A DNA stretch of 64,000 bases. It comes from Bryobacteraceae bacterium (lineage in GTDB: Bacteria; Acidobacteriota; Terriglobia; Bryobacterales; Bryobacteraceae). Numbering within the stretch: the first letter of the stretch is position 1; each line of letters starts with the position of its first letter. The stretch lies in assembly GCA_041394945.1 (NCBI GenBank), contig JAWKHH010000004.1:620001-684000 (forward strand), written 5' to 3'. Shown here piece by piece: positions 54,205 to 62,610 of the stretch. The notes below the pieces were generated by a model. It was not told the origin of the DNA. It saw only the letters and a program-made list of their open reading frames with translations, and searched no databases. Made by a program: the position numbers and the translations under genes.

Positions 54205-54507
54205 ATGCCGAAACCTCCCCTTGAAGTGTCGTGCCCCTGCTGTGAGGCGCTCCTGAAGGTGGACCCCGCAACCGGGGCCGTGCTCACCTACAAAGAGAAG
54301 GAGAGGCCTCGCCCGATCGAGGATCTCAAGACGGCGGTCAACCGTCTCAAGCAGGAGGAGGTGGAGCGGAACGAGAAGTTCCAGCGGTCCATGGAAGCGG
54401 AGCGCAATAAGAAGGACATTCTGAACAAGCGCTTCGATGAGCTGTTCAAACAGGCCAAGGAAGATCCGGATATGGAGCCCCGGCGGAAGGAGATCGACTG
54501 GGACTGA
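54205..54507 (+). CDS. small protein with N-terminal CPCC zinc-ribbon-like motif and coiled coil
   Basis: A 100-residue protein: VSCPCCEALLKVDPATGAVLTY near the N-terminus (Cys-Pro-Cys-Cys, perhaps half a zinc ribbon), then a highly charged helix (about 40-95, Lys/Glu/Arg rich). I do not recognise the family. It is probably cotranscribed with the PrmA-like gene, whose ATG overlaps its stop by one base; it could support ribosome or rRNA-related functions, but this is only context. Confidence 0.75.
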   Translation: MPKPPLEVSCPCCEALLKVDPATGAVLTYKEKERPRPIEDLKTAVNRLKQEEVERNEKFQRSMEAERNKKDILNKRFDELFKQAKEDPDMEPRRKEIDWD

Positions 54508-55289
54508 TGCCCTTCTGGGTACGGGTGCCTGGTGGCGACGATGAGACGGTGGCGGCGATGGCGGAGTTCGCCACAACTGGGATAGAGGAGGCGGGGGAGT
54601 CGGTAACGGCCTGGTTCGCGTCGGCGGAGGAGGCGGCCCGATGCGCGGCGGGTTTTGCGTCGCGCGAGGTGGAGAGCGGCGAGGTTGCGAGGGCGAACTG
54701 GAACGAGGCGTGGCAGCGGGAGTGGCAGCCGATGGAGGTGGGGCGGCGGTGGTATCTGGCTCCGCCGTGGGATCCTGCGCCGGCTCCGGGGGGGCGAATC
54801 CGGCTGGCGATGCATGCGGGGAACGCGTTCGGCAACGGGGACCATCCGGCGACGCACCTGTGTATGGTGGCGATGGAGGAACGGCTCCCGCCTGGAGGAC
54901 GCTTCCTCGACGTGGGGTGCGGGTCCGGATTGTTGTGCGAGGCGGCGGGTCTGTTGGGCGCGGCGGTGGCCGGGGGATGCGATCTCGACGCCGACGCCGT
55001 GGGCGGCGCCGGTGGGTTGGGATTGGTTTGGATCGGGAGCGTGCACGCGGCGGCTTCGCAATCGTTCGATTTCGTCGTGGCGAATCTGCCGGCTCCAGTG
55101 ACGGTTTCGCTGCTTGGGGAGATCGCGCGAGTGTTGCCGCCGGGCGGGTGGCTGGTGGCGAGCGGGCTTCTTGAAGATCAGGTGGAAGCCGTGCGTGCGG
55201 CGGCGGCCGGGGCCGGATTCACGGTAGTGGAGACGCGGACGGCCGGGGAATGGCGGGCGCTCGTGCTTCGCGCTGTTAGAGCGGCTTGA
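54507..55289 (+). CDS. PrmA-like ribosomal protein L11 methyltransferase
   Basis: A 260-residue protein. The N-terminal PrmA-like segment ends near WNEAWQREWQPMEVG; the SAM site has GNAFGNGDHPATHLCM (PrmA has FGTGxHxTT), FLDVGCGSGLLCEAAGLLGA and a catalytic-type ANLPA in place of ANI. PrmA trimethylates L11 in many bacteria. Differences in the GNGDH and ANLPA positions leave some room for another substrate. It is a little shorter than E. coli PrmA (293). The 3' end overlaps the convergent DUF1080 pseudogene by 14 bp. Confidence 0.78.
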   Translation: MPFWVRVPGGDDETVAAMAEFATTGIEEAGESVTAWFASAEEAARCAAGFASREVESGEVARANWNEAWQREWQPMEVGRRWYLAPPWDPAPAPGGRIRLAMHAGNAFGNGDHPATHLCMVAMEERLPPGGRFLDVGCGSGLLCEAAGLLGAAVAGGCDLDADAVGGAGGLGLVWIGSVHAAASQSFDFVVANLPAPVTVSLLGEIARVLPPGGWLVASGLLEDQVEAVRAAAAGAGFTVVETRTAGEWRALVLRAVRAA

Positions 55290-55855
55290 TCTTGAGGTTG
55301 CGGAACTCGATGCGGTCCTTATTGGATTGCAGGCCGATGTGGCCGCGGCTGGACTTGGTCTGATCCGTCTCGAGCACGACCTTACCGTTCAGCTTGATGA
55401 CGAAGTGGTCGCCTTTGACGGTGACGTCGTAGGTGTTCCACTGGTCTCCGATGAACTTGCCCTTGGCGGTGGAGACGTGGTTGACGAGGGAGCCGGTGGG
55501 GTACTTCGTTGCCGGTCCAGATCTGGAGTTCGTAGCCGGTGACGTGGGGCTCGCCATCGGTGGCGGCGCGGAGGAAGACGCCGCTGTTGCCGTGCTCGCG
55601 GGTTTTGAAATCGAGCTTGAGGTGGAAGTCGCCGTATTGGCCGGCGGAGCGGAGCCAGCCGAGGGTTTGGGTGCCGGGGAGGGCGACGATCGCACCCTTC
55701 TCGACGGCCCATTTGGGGTCGCCGATGGCGGTCCAGCCGTTGAGGGAGGCACCGTCGAACAGGAGCGTCCAGCCGTCTTTCTTTTCGGCGGGGGAGAGGG
55801 TGTTGGGCTGTGCGAGGAGGGTGGCGGCGAGGGGCAGAAGCAGAAACAGGCGCAT
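55276..55855 (-). pseudogene. DUF1080 (3-keto-disaccharide hydrolase-like) gene with a frameshift
   Basis: From ATG 55855 the product reads MRLFLLLPLAATLLAQ (signal), then KKDGWTLLFDGASLNGW and TGYELQIWTGN, the start of a DUF1080 beta-sandwich. Near 55508 the frame is lost; YPTGSLVNHVSTAKGKF, NTYDVTVKGDHFVIKLNGK and HIGLQSNKDRIEFRNLKI follow in another frame to 55276. One extra base would explain it. The product would otherwise be about 190 residues, normal for the family. GATAAT lies 6 nt before the ATG. The truncated copy at 56387-56479 shares its 5' end. Confidence 0.78.
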
Positions 55856-55861
55856 GGAGCG

Positions 55862-55867
55862 ATTATC
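55862..55867 (-). promoter_or_regulatory. -10 hexamer before the DUF1080 gene
   Basis: GATAAT (55867-55862, minus strand), 6 nt and then ATG 55855. The truncated copy at 56479 has CATAAT at the same distance. Confidence 0.45.
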
Positions 55868-56386
55868 CACTAAAGCGCCGGGTTTCGTTGAGGCGGGCGC
55901 GCCCTCACTGGCAGAAGCGGAGATCGGTGGAGTACTCGCCGCCTTGGAACCACAGCGGGGCCATGGGGAGGAAAAGGGACCGATGTCCACGGTTTCCGCC
56001 AAACTCACAGTCATCCCGGTACACGGCAACCTGAATGCGCTGCAACCCACGCGCCTCCCTGGCCATCCGGCAGTACCTGGATGATCTGCATATCGATCCC
56101 GGCCAGGGGTTCCCGGCGGCTACTGGGGTGTCGGCGCGTGCGGGACTCGGCGCCAGCAACAGCAGCGTCGCGAGGCACGACGAAACCGAGAGGCCGGGCG
56201 TTACCATCTCAAAGAAGGGCTCTGAACACGCTGCGGCGAGGCGACTGTCAGTTCGATTTGCGCCTTGCTGATTCCAGTAGATGGAATTCGGAATTTGGCG
56301 CCTTCTCCGGAAAGAGAATTCAGTCGTTCTCCCGACGACGCCAGTAAGTCAACATTTTTCTGAATAGAACACAACCTCGAGGTCTT
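55868..56386. other. decayed intergenic sequence between two DUF1080-related segments
   Basis: About 520 bp. A minus-strand frame at 55905-56207 begins with a hydrophobic stretch but has no homology I recognise, no ribosome binding site and unusual composition. I treat this region as non-coding remains of the duplication that produced the truncated copy next door. Confidence 0.45.
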
Positions 56387-56479
56387 CTATCCTTGCTTTT
56401 CGGTGGACGTGAGTATGTTGGGCTGGGCGGCGAGAGCGGCGGCAGCGGCGAGGGGCAGTACGAGGCGAGTGAGTCGCAT
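56387..56479 (-). pseudogene. truncated copy of the DUF1080 gene 5' end
   Basis: A 30-codon frame, MRLTRLVLPLAAAAALAAQ then PNILTSTEKQG and TAG. It is a clear copy of the signal peptide and first residues of the DUF1080 gene 0.6 kb away (MRLFLLLPLAATLLAQPN, TLSPAEKKDG). The DNA upstream of the ATG also matches (GGAGCGATTAT on the plus strand), including the -10-like element. The rest of the gene is absent. Confidence 0.7.
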
Positions 56480-56520
56480 GGAGCGATTATGCAATACAAT
56501 GTGCGGTGCAGGTGCGATCC

Positions 56521-57306
56521 ATGAAGACGCTCACGCTTGGGAAGACGCTGACGCTCGGTGCTTTGGCGGCGGTCGCCTTGTGGGGGCAGACGGCCGAAGT
56601 TCGCAATCCACATACGACGGAGGCAGACCGGGTGGCCGGCGCAAAGATCTACCGGGGACACTGCGCGGAGTGCCACGGGTTGGACGGCGAAGGGGGGCGC
56701 GGGCCGAACTTGAAGACCGGTGTGTTTTATCACGGGTCCAACGACGAGGACCTGCTGGAGAACATCTCCGAGGGGATCAAAGGGACTGCGATGCCGGGCG
56801 TGTTCTTCTCGCCGGATCAGGTTTGGCAGATCGTGACCTATGTACGGTCGCTGAGCGCGAACCAGCCGGCGACGCCTCGCGGGGACACGGCGCACGGGGC
56901 TCGTGTGTTTCGCGAGCAAGGGTGCCTGGGGTGCCATATCGTGCGCGGCGAAGGCGGCGCGAACGGTCCGGACCTGACGAATATCGGGTCGCAGCGGTCG
57001 GCGGAGCATCTGCGGCAGGCGATTGTGGATCCGGGGGCGAAGGTGCTGCGCGAGTTCCGGACGGCGCGGGTGACGATGGAGAACGGCACGGCGTATCGCG
57101 GGTTCATCCTCAACGAGGGGACGTACACGATGCAGTTGCTGGACGCGGGCAAGGGGTTGGTTTCGGTGGCCCGGAAGGATTTCAACCGGTCTGAGATTGA
57201 GACGGGGTCGGCGATGCCATCGTACTCGGGAAAGATCGGCGGGAAAGATCTCGACGACTTGGTGGCCTACCTGTATTCTCTTCGGCGAGGGAGTAAAAAC
57301 CAATGA
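56521..57306 (+). CDS. diheme c-type cytochrome
   Basis: A 261-residue exported protein with a signal peptide (LTLGALAAVALWGQTA). Two heme c sites are CAECH in HCAECHGLDGEGGRGPNL and CLGCH in EQGCLGCHIVRGEGGANGPDL; axial Met candidates are in GTAMPGVFF and GSAMPSYSG. It would pass electrons from the PQQ dehydrogenase encoded next (ATGA overlap at 57303). The start could also be GTG 56506, just after a TACAAT. ATG 56521 gives the cleaner signal peptide. Confidence 0.92.
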   Translation: MKTLTLGKTLTLGALAAVALWGQTAEVRNPHTTEADRVAGAKIYRGHCAECHGLDGEGGRGPNLKTGVFYHGSNDEDLLENISEGIKGTAMPGVFFSPDQVWQIVTYVRSLSANQPATPRGDTAHGARVFREQGCLGCHIVRGEGGANGPDLTNIGSQRSAEHLRQAIVDPGAKVLREFRTARVTMENGTAYRGFILNEGTYTMQLLDAGKGLVSVARKDFNRSEIETGSAMPSYSGKIGGKDLDDLVAYLYSLRRGSKNQ

Positions 57307-58916
57307 TCGGCGGACTGCTCATCTTCGCGCTCGGTGCGGGCGCGGCATTCGCCCAGGTTAGCTATGACCGGCTGCTGAAGGCGGCGTCGGAGCCGGCGAA
57401 CTGGATGACTTATTCCGGATCTTACTCCGGGTGGCGCTACAGCGGACTGGACCAGATCAACCGCGGGAACGTGAAGGATCTGAAAGTCGCGTGGGTGTAC
57501 CAGATGCCGGTGACGCACCGCGTGGAGACGACTCCGCTGGTGGTGGATGGCGTGATGTATCTGAGCGAGCCGCCTTCGAATGTGGTGGCGCTGGATGCGG
57601 CCACGGGGCGGCAGTATTGGCGCTACCGGCGGTCGCTGCCTTCGAAGCTCAACGTCTGCTGCGGCCAGGTGAACCGCGGCGTGGCGGTGCTGGGCGATCG
57701 CGTGTTCGTGGGGACCGTGGATGCGCACCTGGTGGCGCTGAACGCGAAGACCGGCGCGGTGCTGTGGGATGTGGAAGTGGCGGACTACAAGACGGGCCAC
57801 AGCGTGACGGTGGCGCCGTTGATCGTGAAGGATATGGTGGTGACGGGGATCGCCGGCGGCGAGTATGGGGTCCGCGGGTTTCTGGATGCCTACGACGTAA
57901 GGACGGGCGAGCGGAAGTGGCGGTTCTGGACGATTCCGGGTCCGGGCGAAAAGGGGCACGAGACGTGGAAAGGCGATGCGTGGATGCATGGCGGCGGACC
58001 GACCTGGGTTACCGGGTCGTACGACGCGGCGCAGAACCTGATTATCTGGGGGACGGGGAATCCGTCGCCGGATTGGAACGGCGACGTGCGTCCGGGGGAT
58101 AACTTATACACCGATAGCGCGATCGCGCTGGACGCGGACACGGGGAAGCTGAAGTGGTATTTCCAATTCGTTCCGCACGATGTTCATGATTGGGATGCGG
58201 TGCAGGTTCCGGTGCTCGTCGATGGCCAGTGGGAAGGCCGGCCGCGGAAGCTTGTCTATTGGGCGCATCGGAACGGGTTTTACTATGTGCTGGACCGGGA
58301 GACGGGTAAGTTCCTGCAGGGGCGCCCGTTCGCGACGCAGACGTGGGCCGACGGGCTGGACGCCAACGGACGGCCGAAGCGGAAGCCGGGGATCGACCCT
58401 TCGGAGACGGGGGTGGAAGTGTGGCCGGGAGTGCAGGGGGCGACGAACTGGTACTCGCCTTCTTACAGTCCGGAGACGAAGTTGTTCTACCTGACGGCGT
58501 GGGAGAACAAGGGGCTGTATCGCAAGGGGACGGCCGAGTATGTGGCGGGTAACCGGTATATCGGGAGCGTTCCGAAGATCGATTTGGAAGACGAGCCGGG
58601 CTACGGGGCGATCCGGGCGCTGAACCCGGCGACGGGCGAGCGCGTTTGGGAGCACAAGGTGCATACCAAGCCGTGGTCCGGGGTGATGTCGACGGCGGGG
58701 AAACTGGTGTTCGCGGCGAGCGGCGGGTGGATCACGCGGGACCGGCAGGAGATGGAGGCGTGGTTCTACGCGCTGGACGCAGAGACGGGGAAGGATTTGT
58801 GGCACATCAATCTTGGAGGTGATATGTCGGCGAATCCGATTTCGTATTCGGTGAACGGGAAGCAAATGGTGGCGATGGCGGCGGGAAGCGCGGTGTTTGT
58901 GTTCGCCCTGCCGTAG
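57303..58916 (+). CDS. PQQ-dependent alcohol dehydrogenase-type quinoprotein
   Basis: A 537-residue protein with a signal peptide (LLIFALGAGAAFAQ). The beta-propeller has repeated W-docking segments (for example LDAATGRQYWRYR and LNAKTGAVLWDVE), and the vicinal disulfide of methanol/ethanol dehydrogenases (NVCCGQVNRG). PHDVHDWDAVQVPVL is the active-site region with catalytic Asp. The partner cytochrome is encoded upstream. It probably oxidises an alcohol in the periplasm; the natural substrate and metal (Ca or a lanthanide) cannot be told here. Confidence 0.92.
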   Translation: MIGGLLIFALGAGAAFAQVSYDRLLKAASEPANWMTYSGSYSGWRYSGLDQINRGNVKDLKVAWVYQMPVTHRVETTPLVVDGVMYLSEPPSNVVALDAATGRQYWRYRRSLPSKLNVCCGQVNRGVAVLGDRVFVGTVDAHLVALNAKTGAVLWDVEVADYKTGHSVTVAPLIVKDMVVTGIAGGEYGVRGFLDAYDVRTGERKWRFWTIPGPGEKGHETWKGDAWMHGGGPTWVTGSYDAAQNLIIWGTGNPSPDWNGDVRPGDNLYTDSAIALDADTGKLKWYFQFVPHDVHDWDAVQVPVLVDGQWEGRPRKLVYWAHRNGFYYVLDRETGKFLQGRPFATQTWADGLDANGRPKRKPGIDPSETGVEVWPGVQGATNWYSPSYSPETKLFYLTAWENKGLYRKGTAEYVAGNRYIGSVPKIDLEDEPGYGAIRALNPATGERVWEHKVHTKPWSGVMSTAGKLVFAASGGWITRDRQEMEAWFYALDAETGKDLWHINLGGDMSANPISYSVNGKQMVAMAAGSAVFVFALP

Positions 58917-58952
58917 GGCGGCGAGGTCCCGGTATCCTCGCTACTAAGCCGA

Positions 58953-58982
58953 TTTCGCCGCGATGGCGAGAGAGCGGCGAAA
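58953..58982. terminator. inverted repeat downstream of the PQQ gene
   Basis: TTTCGCCGC (58953-58961) and GCGGCGAAA (58974-58982) form a perfect 9-bp stem with a 12-nt loop, 36 bp after the stop. No U-run follows, so termination is uncertain. Confidence 0.4.
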
Positions 58983-59049
58983 AGTAGCCGCCGCGCCAGG
59001 CCAATCGTGGGGCTTTGACTAGTCACAGGAGACCTTTGCCCGCTTGCGC

Positions 59050-59623
59050 ATGAAACCCGCCATCGCTCGCTCCTCTTCTTCACTCAGAGCACCGCCCTGC
59101 GCGTGCAAACCGCCGCCGCGCCGCCCCGCGATTTCGTCCAGCACGAGAAGGCCCGGTGGACCTCGCCCTTCCGCAAGAAGCAAATTCCGTGGGCTGGCGC
59201 TGTTCGGCGCTCGCGTCGCCGCCCTCGACGCAGCCGACACCCACCTCTCGAACGGACTCCCCAACACGTCCGGCCAGATCCGTTGGGACGCCGCATCTCG
59301 CGCTTCGGAGGCGCGGCCGGAACGCCCGGCATGGGCGGAGGCCTCTTCGCCGTTGCCGCCTTCGCCCGCGACAACAAGCTCAAGCAAGACCCGACTCATG
59401 GCCGGCGAAGCCGCCGCGCACTCCGTCGTCCTCAACGATGGATTGAAGTGGGTCACCGCTCGCGAACGCCCGAATCGTCATTCGCCGCCAGTACTCGGAA
59501 GAGATGGGTCCCGTGGTCGCCTACGGATTCGCCGGCACGATCAGCGCTTCGCGCGTCGCCGCCCAGCGGCACTACGCCTCCGACGTGGTGGTCGTCGCCG
59601 CGCTCGGCTACCTGATCGGCTGA
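59050..59623 (+). pseudogene. PAP2-family phosphatase, decayed
   Basis: Pieces of one protein lie in different plus-strand frames: VQTAAAPPRDFVQHEKARW and TSPFRK, then RISRFGGAAGTPGMGGGLF, LNDGLKWVTARERPN, and at the end GPVVAYGFAGTISASRVAA then QRHYASDVVVVAALGYLIG with TGA at 59621-59623. The LKWVTARERPN and SRVAAQRHYASDVV blocks match PAP2 motifs 1 and 3. The central PSGH motif is missing and several frameshifts separate the parts. It is a dead membrane lipid-phosphatase-like gene. Confidence 0.75.
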
Positions 59624-59751
59624 TTCACCCGGTGCCGGCACGCGAAGGCGCCGAACTGGATGCAGCCCTCCGCCGAGCCGCGCATCACTCCCGCCAGCCG
59701 GTGGAATCCCGGCGGCGCACAGTGGCCCGGAGGCTCCAACCTGTTGCGCCT

Positions 59752-60234
59752 TCAGGTGCTGGAATCGGCCAATCTGCGGAATTCCATGATCCAATTCGTT
59801 TCCCAAGTCACGCCTTCGTCGGGCGAGAAGGCTTGCTCCCAGCGAGGCGCGCTCTCATCCCGGCTGTCCCACCGAAAGCGAACCTTGATTGCCTTCCCGG
59901 CGAACGTATCGTCCGCGAGGAAGGTCCCAAGGCCGTCCGCGAAATAGCCCTTTACCGGGGGGTCGAGCGCCCCGGGATTGCGTCCGTCCAGCCACCAGAT
60001 GGACCACTCCTTGCGTGTCGAATCGAACGTCCGCAGGCTCATCGCGTGGTAGGAGCCACCAGGCAACTCCAGATAGTTCTCATCGAAGTTGCCGATGCCG
60101 TTCAGTATCTTCCGGCAGGTCGCGGCGCCGTCGAACACCTCCCACTCGGTCGACCCCGCCAACCGGTGTTTGAGCCGGCGATGCGATATTGCCCAGCTCC
60201 CGATCAGAAAGTCGAAGTCGGCCTGTGTTGACAT
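59752..60234 (-). CDS. DUF1579-like protein
   Basis: A 160-residue protein, reading STQADFDFLIGSWAISHRRLK, ATCRKILNGIGNFDENYLEL and SIWWLDGRNPGALDPPVKG. It resembles the small DUF1579-type family of unknown function, probably a lipocalin-like beta-barrel. The ATG at 60234 has GGAGGA 4 nt upstream; ATG 60246 is an alternative. I do not know its role. Confidence 0.7.
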   Translation of the reverse strand: MSTQADFDFLIGSWAISHRRLKHRLAGSTEWEVFDGAATCRKILNGIGNFDENYLELPGGSYHAMSLRTFDSTRKEWSIWWLDGRNPGALDPPVKGYFADGLGTFLADDTFAGKAIKVRFRWDSRDESAPRWEQAFSPDEGVTWETNWIMEFRRLADSST

Positions 60235-60296
60235 GGTTCCTCCCATGGTCCCACGCCGGTCGTTCTCGCACTACGGTGCGCCCTGGCCTTACGTCC

Positions 60297-61370
60297 CTAC
60301 GGCACGCTCACTTCCCAGTGCCGCGAAAACCGCGACGTCCCCTTCGGCCCTTCCACCTCGAGCAGCACATTCGTCCGGATCGAAGGCTTCTCGTACTGGT
60401 GAATCGGGTTCCGCTCGTTCGACGTGGTCCCATCGCCGAAATGCCACGTCCACTTCGTCACCCCGCCCACGGACTCGTCCTTGAAATACACCAACCGCCG
60501 CGCCGGGTCGATCACCTGGAACGAAAACTTCGCCTCAATCCCCGGCAAGAATCGCTCCTCGAGCGGCATCAATCGCGCCGCGCACAATGCCGACCCGTCC
60601 CGCACGCTCACCGGGTTCGACGAAAGCGTGCAATTTCCCGGCCCCTTCTTCGCCCCGTGGTCGAAATCGAGAATCGCCCAAGACAAGCCGATCAGTTGGT
60701 TCTCTACAAGCTTGGACACCACCGCCCGAGCCGGGCCGTCGCTCGGCGCATAATCGAACGGAGTCACCCAGAACTCAAGCACCAGCTTCCCGCTCTCGCC
60801 GTGCTGGAAGCTGTACTGATACGCCGAATGCGACCATGGAAACTCCCCGATCCACGGATTGGCGCCCCACACCATGCACCACTGGTGATTGATCGGCGGC
60901 GTGAAGATGTGATAGTTCTGCGCGTGCGCCCCGGCGAAACGGAAGTGCCCTTCCACCGGATCCTTGATCTGTGGATTCGAGATGAACGGCCCGCCCGAAA
61001 GGTCAGCGTCGAGCGAAATTTCGAAGATGTCATTCTGATACGGCCGCGCATCCGAGTAGAGTGCGAAGTCCCAGTAGTCGTCGTAGGCTTCGTACAGGAA
61101 GTAGAGCCGGTTCAGCCCCTTCACCCAACCCACCTTCACGCTCACGTCAAGATCCTTCGGGTCCACGCCATTCGGATGCCCGCATTGCGCCCCATGCAAC
61201 TTGTCGTTGCGGTAGGTGTACGGCTCGCCGGCAATCGCCCAGTCGTCCGTCTTCCCGTCGATATGCGGCATTAACGCTGGCGGGAACTGGAAGATCTTCA
61301 CCTCTCCCTTGCATTGATCAAGAGCGAACACCGGCGCGGCGATCGCGAGCGCGAGCAGGATACGTTTCAT
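60297..61370 (-). CDS. secreted protein with CBM9-like N-terminal and PKD C-terminal domain
   Basis: A 357-residue protein with a signal peptide (RILLALAIAAPVFA). The first domain (about 25-255) has HIDGKTDDWAIAGEPYTYRND and FALYSDARPYQNDIFEISLDADLSGG in parts, as in carbohydrate-binding CBM9-like proteins. The last 90 residues are a PKD domain (WTWHFGDGTTSNERNPIHQY). It probably binds a polysaccharide outside the cell; no catalytic residues are evident. GAGG precedes the ATG. It is divergent from the sialidase-like gene. Confidence 0.78.
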   Translation of the reverse strand: MKRILLALAIAAPVFALDQCKGEVKIFQFPPALMPHIDGKTDDWAIAGEPYTYRNDKLHGAQCGHPNGVDPKDLDVSVKVGWVKGLNRLYFLYEAYDDYWDFALYSDARPYQNDIFEISLDADLSGGPFISNPQIKDPVEGHFRFAGAHAQNYHIFTPPINHQWCMVWGANPWIGEFPWSHSAYQYSFQHGESGKLVLEFWVTPFDYAPSDGPARAVVSKLVENQLIGLSWAILDFDHGAKKGPGNCTLSSNPVSVRDGSALCAARLMPLEERFLPGIEAKFSFQVIDPARRLVYFKDESVGGVTKWTWHFGDGTTSNERNPIHQYEKPSIRTNVLLEVEGPKGTSRFSRHWEVSVP

Positions 61371-61421
61371 CGAAAACCTCAGCCACCCATTCTCTAACGC
61401 CGGCGCGCCGCTCGCGGGCGA

Positions 61422-61427
61422 TAAGAT
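61422..61427 (+). promoter_or_regulatory. -10 hexamer before the sialidase-like gene
   Basis: TAAGAT, 7 nt and GTG 61435, without a ribosome binding site. Confidence 0.45.
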
Positions 61428-61434
61428 CGTAGCG

Positions 61435-62610
61435 GTGAAACCGCCCATCCTTCTCCTCCTCGCCGTCTCCGCCGCGCTCCTCGCCCAATCGGACGACCCG
61501 GCGCTCCAGCCGCCAGTCATCCACAACCCGCCGGGACCGGAATACGCCGACAACACTCGGCTGTTCCAGGGCATTCCCGGCATTGAACGCGCCTCCAACG
61601 GCCGCCTCTGGGCGCTCTGGTACGCCGGCGGACCCGACGAGCCCACCGAGGGCCCCGGCAACTACGTCGTCCTTGTCACGAGCGGCGACGACGGCAGGAC
61701 GTGGTCCGCGCCCAAGCTCATCATCGATCCGCCCGGCCCCGTCCGCGCCTACGACCCCTGCCTTTGGCACGACCCCGCCGGCCGCCTCTGGCTCTTTTGG
61801 TCGCAAAGCTACGACAAGTGGGACGGCCGCTCCGGCGTCTGGGCCATCGTCGCCGGCGATTCGCGAAGCGAGAATCCGCGATGGTCCGAGCCGCGCCGCC
61901 TGAGCGACGGCATCATGATGAACAAGCCCATCGTGACGTCGAAGGGGGAATGGCTGATGCCGGCCTCCGTCTGGGAGCGTGCCGCCATCGACGGCATCCC
62001 TGAGAAATACAAGCACGACCTCGGCGCGCGACGCGGAGCCAACGTCATGGTCTCGCGCGACAAAGGCAAGTCCTGGACCTACCGAGGCCAGGCCATCGTC
62101 CCCGAACGCGTCTTCGACGAACACATGATCGTCGAGCGCCGTGACAAGAGCCTGTGGATGCTCGTGCGCGCCGCTTACGGCATCGGCGAAAGCGACTCCA
62201 CCGACGGTGGCGCCACCTGGAGCCCCGGACGCAAGTCCGGGATCCCACACGTCAATTCGCGCTTCTTCGTCCGCCGTCTCCGATCCGGCAAGCTGCTGCT
62301 TGTCACCCACAGCCCGCCGGACCACAAGACGCGCTCCCACCTGATCGCCCATCTTTCCGCCGACGACGGCAAGACATGGACCGGAGGACTCATGATCGAC
62401 GAGCGCGTCGGCGTCTCCTACCCCGACGGCGTTCAGGCCCCGGACGGCGCCATCTACGTCATCTACGACTACCAGCGCCGCCGCGACCGCCAGATCGTGA
62501 TGGCGACCTTCACCGAAGACGACGTCGCCACCGGGCGCTGGGAGTCGAAACAGGCTCGGCGGCGCGTGGTGATCAATCAGGCGACCGGCGCCGCCAGAGG
62601 CGTGCGCTAG
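61435..62610 (+). CDS. sialidase-fold (BNR/Asp-box) exported protein
   Basis: A 391-residue protein with a GTG start and signal peptide (ILLLLAVSAALLAQ). Four Asp boxes (S-x-D-x-G-x-x-W) are present: SGDDGRTW, SRDKGKSW, STDGGATW and SADDGKTW, giving a six-bladed propeller. Conserved Arg in RLFQGIPGIERA and a Tyr in VSYPDG are compatible with a sialidase or related exo-glycosidase, but sialic acid use is not shown. It overlaps the convergent NHL gene by 4 bp. Confidence 0.85.
   Translation: MKPPILLLLAVSAALLAQSDDPALQPPVIHNPPGPEYADNTRLFQGIPGIERASNGRLWALWYAGGPDEPTEGPGNYVVLVTSGDDGRTWSAPKLIIDPPGPVRAYDPCLWHDPAGRLWLFWSQSYDKWDGRSGVWAIVAGDSRSENPRWSEPRRLSDGIMMNKPIVTSKGEWLMPASVWERAAIDGIPEKYKHDLGARRGANVMVSRDKGKSWTYRGQAIVPERVFDEHMIVERRDKSLWMLVRAAYGIGESDSTDGGATWSPGRKSGIPHVNSRFFVRRLRSGKLLLVTHSPPDHKTRSHLIAHLSADDGKTWTGGLMIDERVGVSYPDGVQAPDGAIYVIYDYQRRRDRQIVMATFTEDDVATGRWESKQARRRVVINQATGAARGVR

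Noticed and set aside
55905..56207. A 100-codon minus-strand frame with a hydrophobic start
   Set aside because: No ribosome binding site, family or normal composition; it lies in a decayed region.
59044..60231. A 395-codon plus-strand frame
   Set aside because: It mixes a decayed PAP2 piece with antisense of the DUF1579-like gene; the reading is not continuous with any family.
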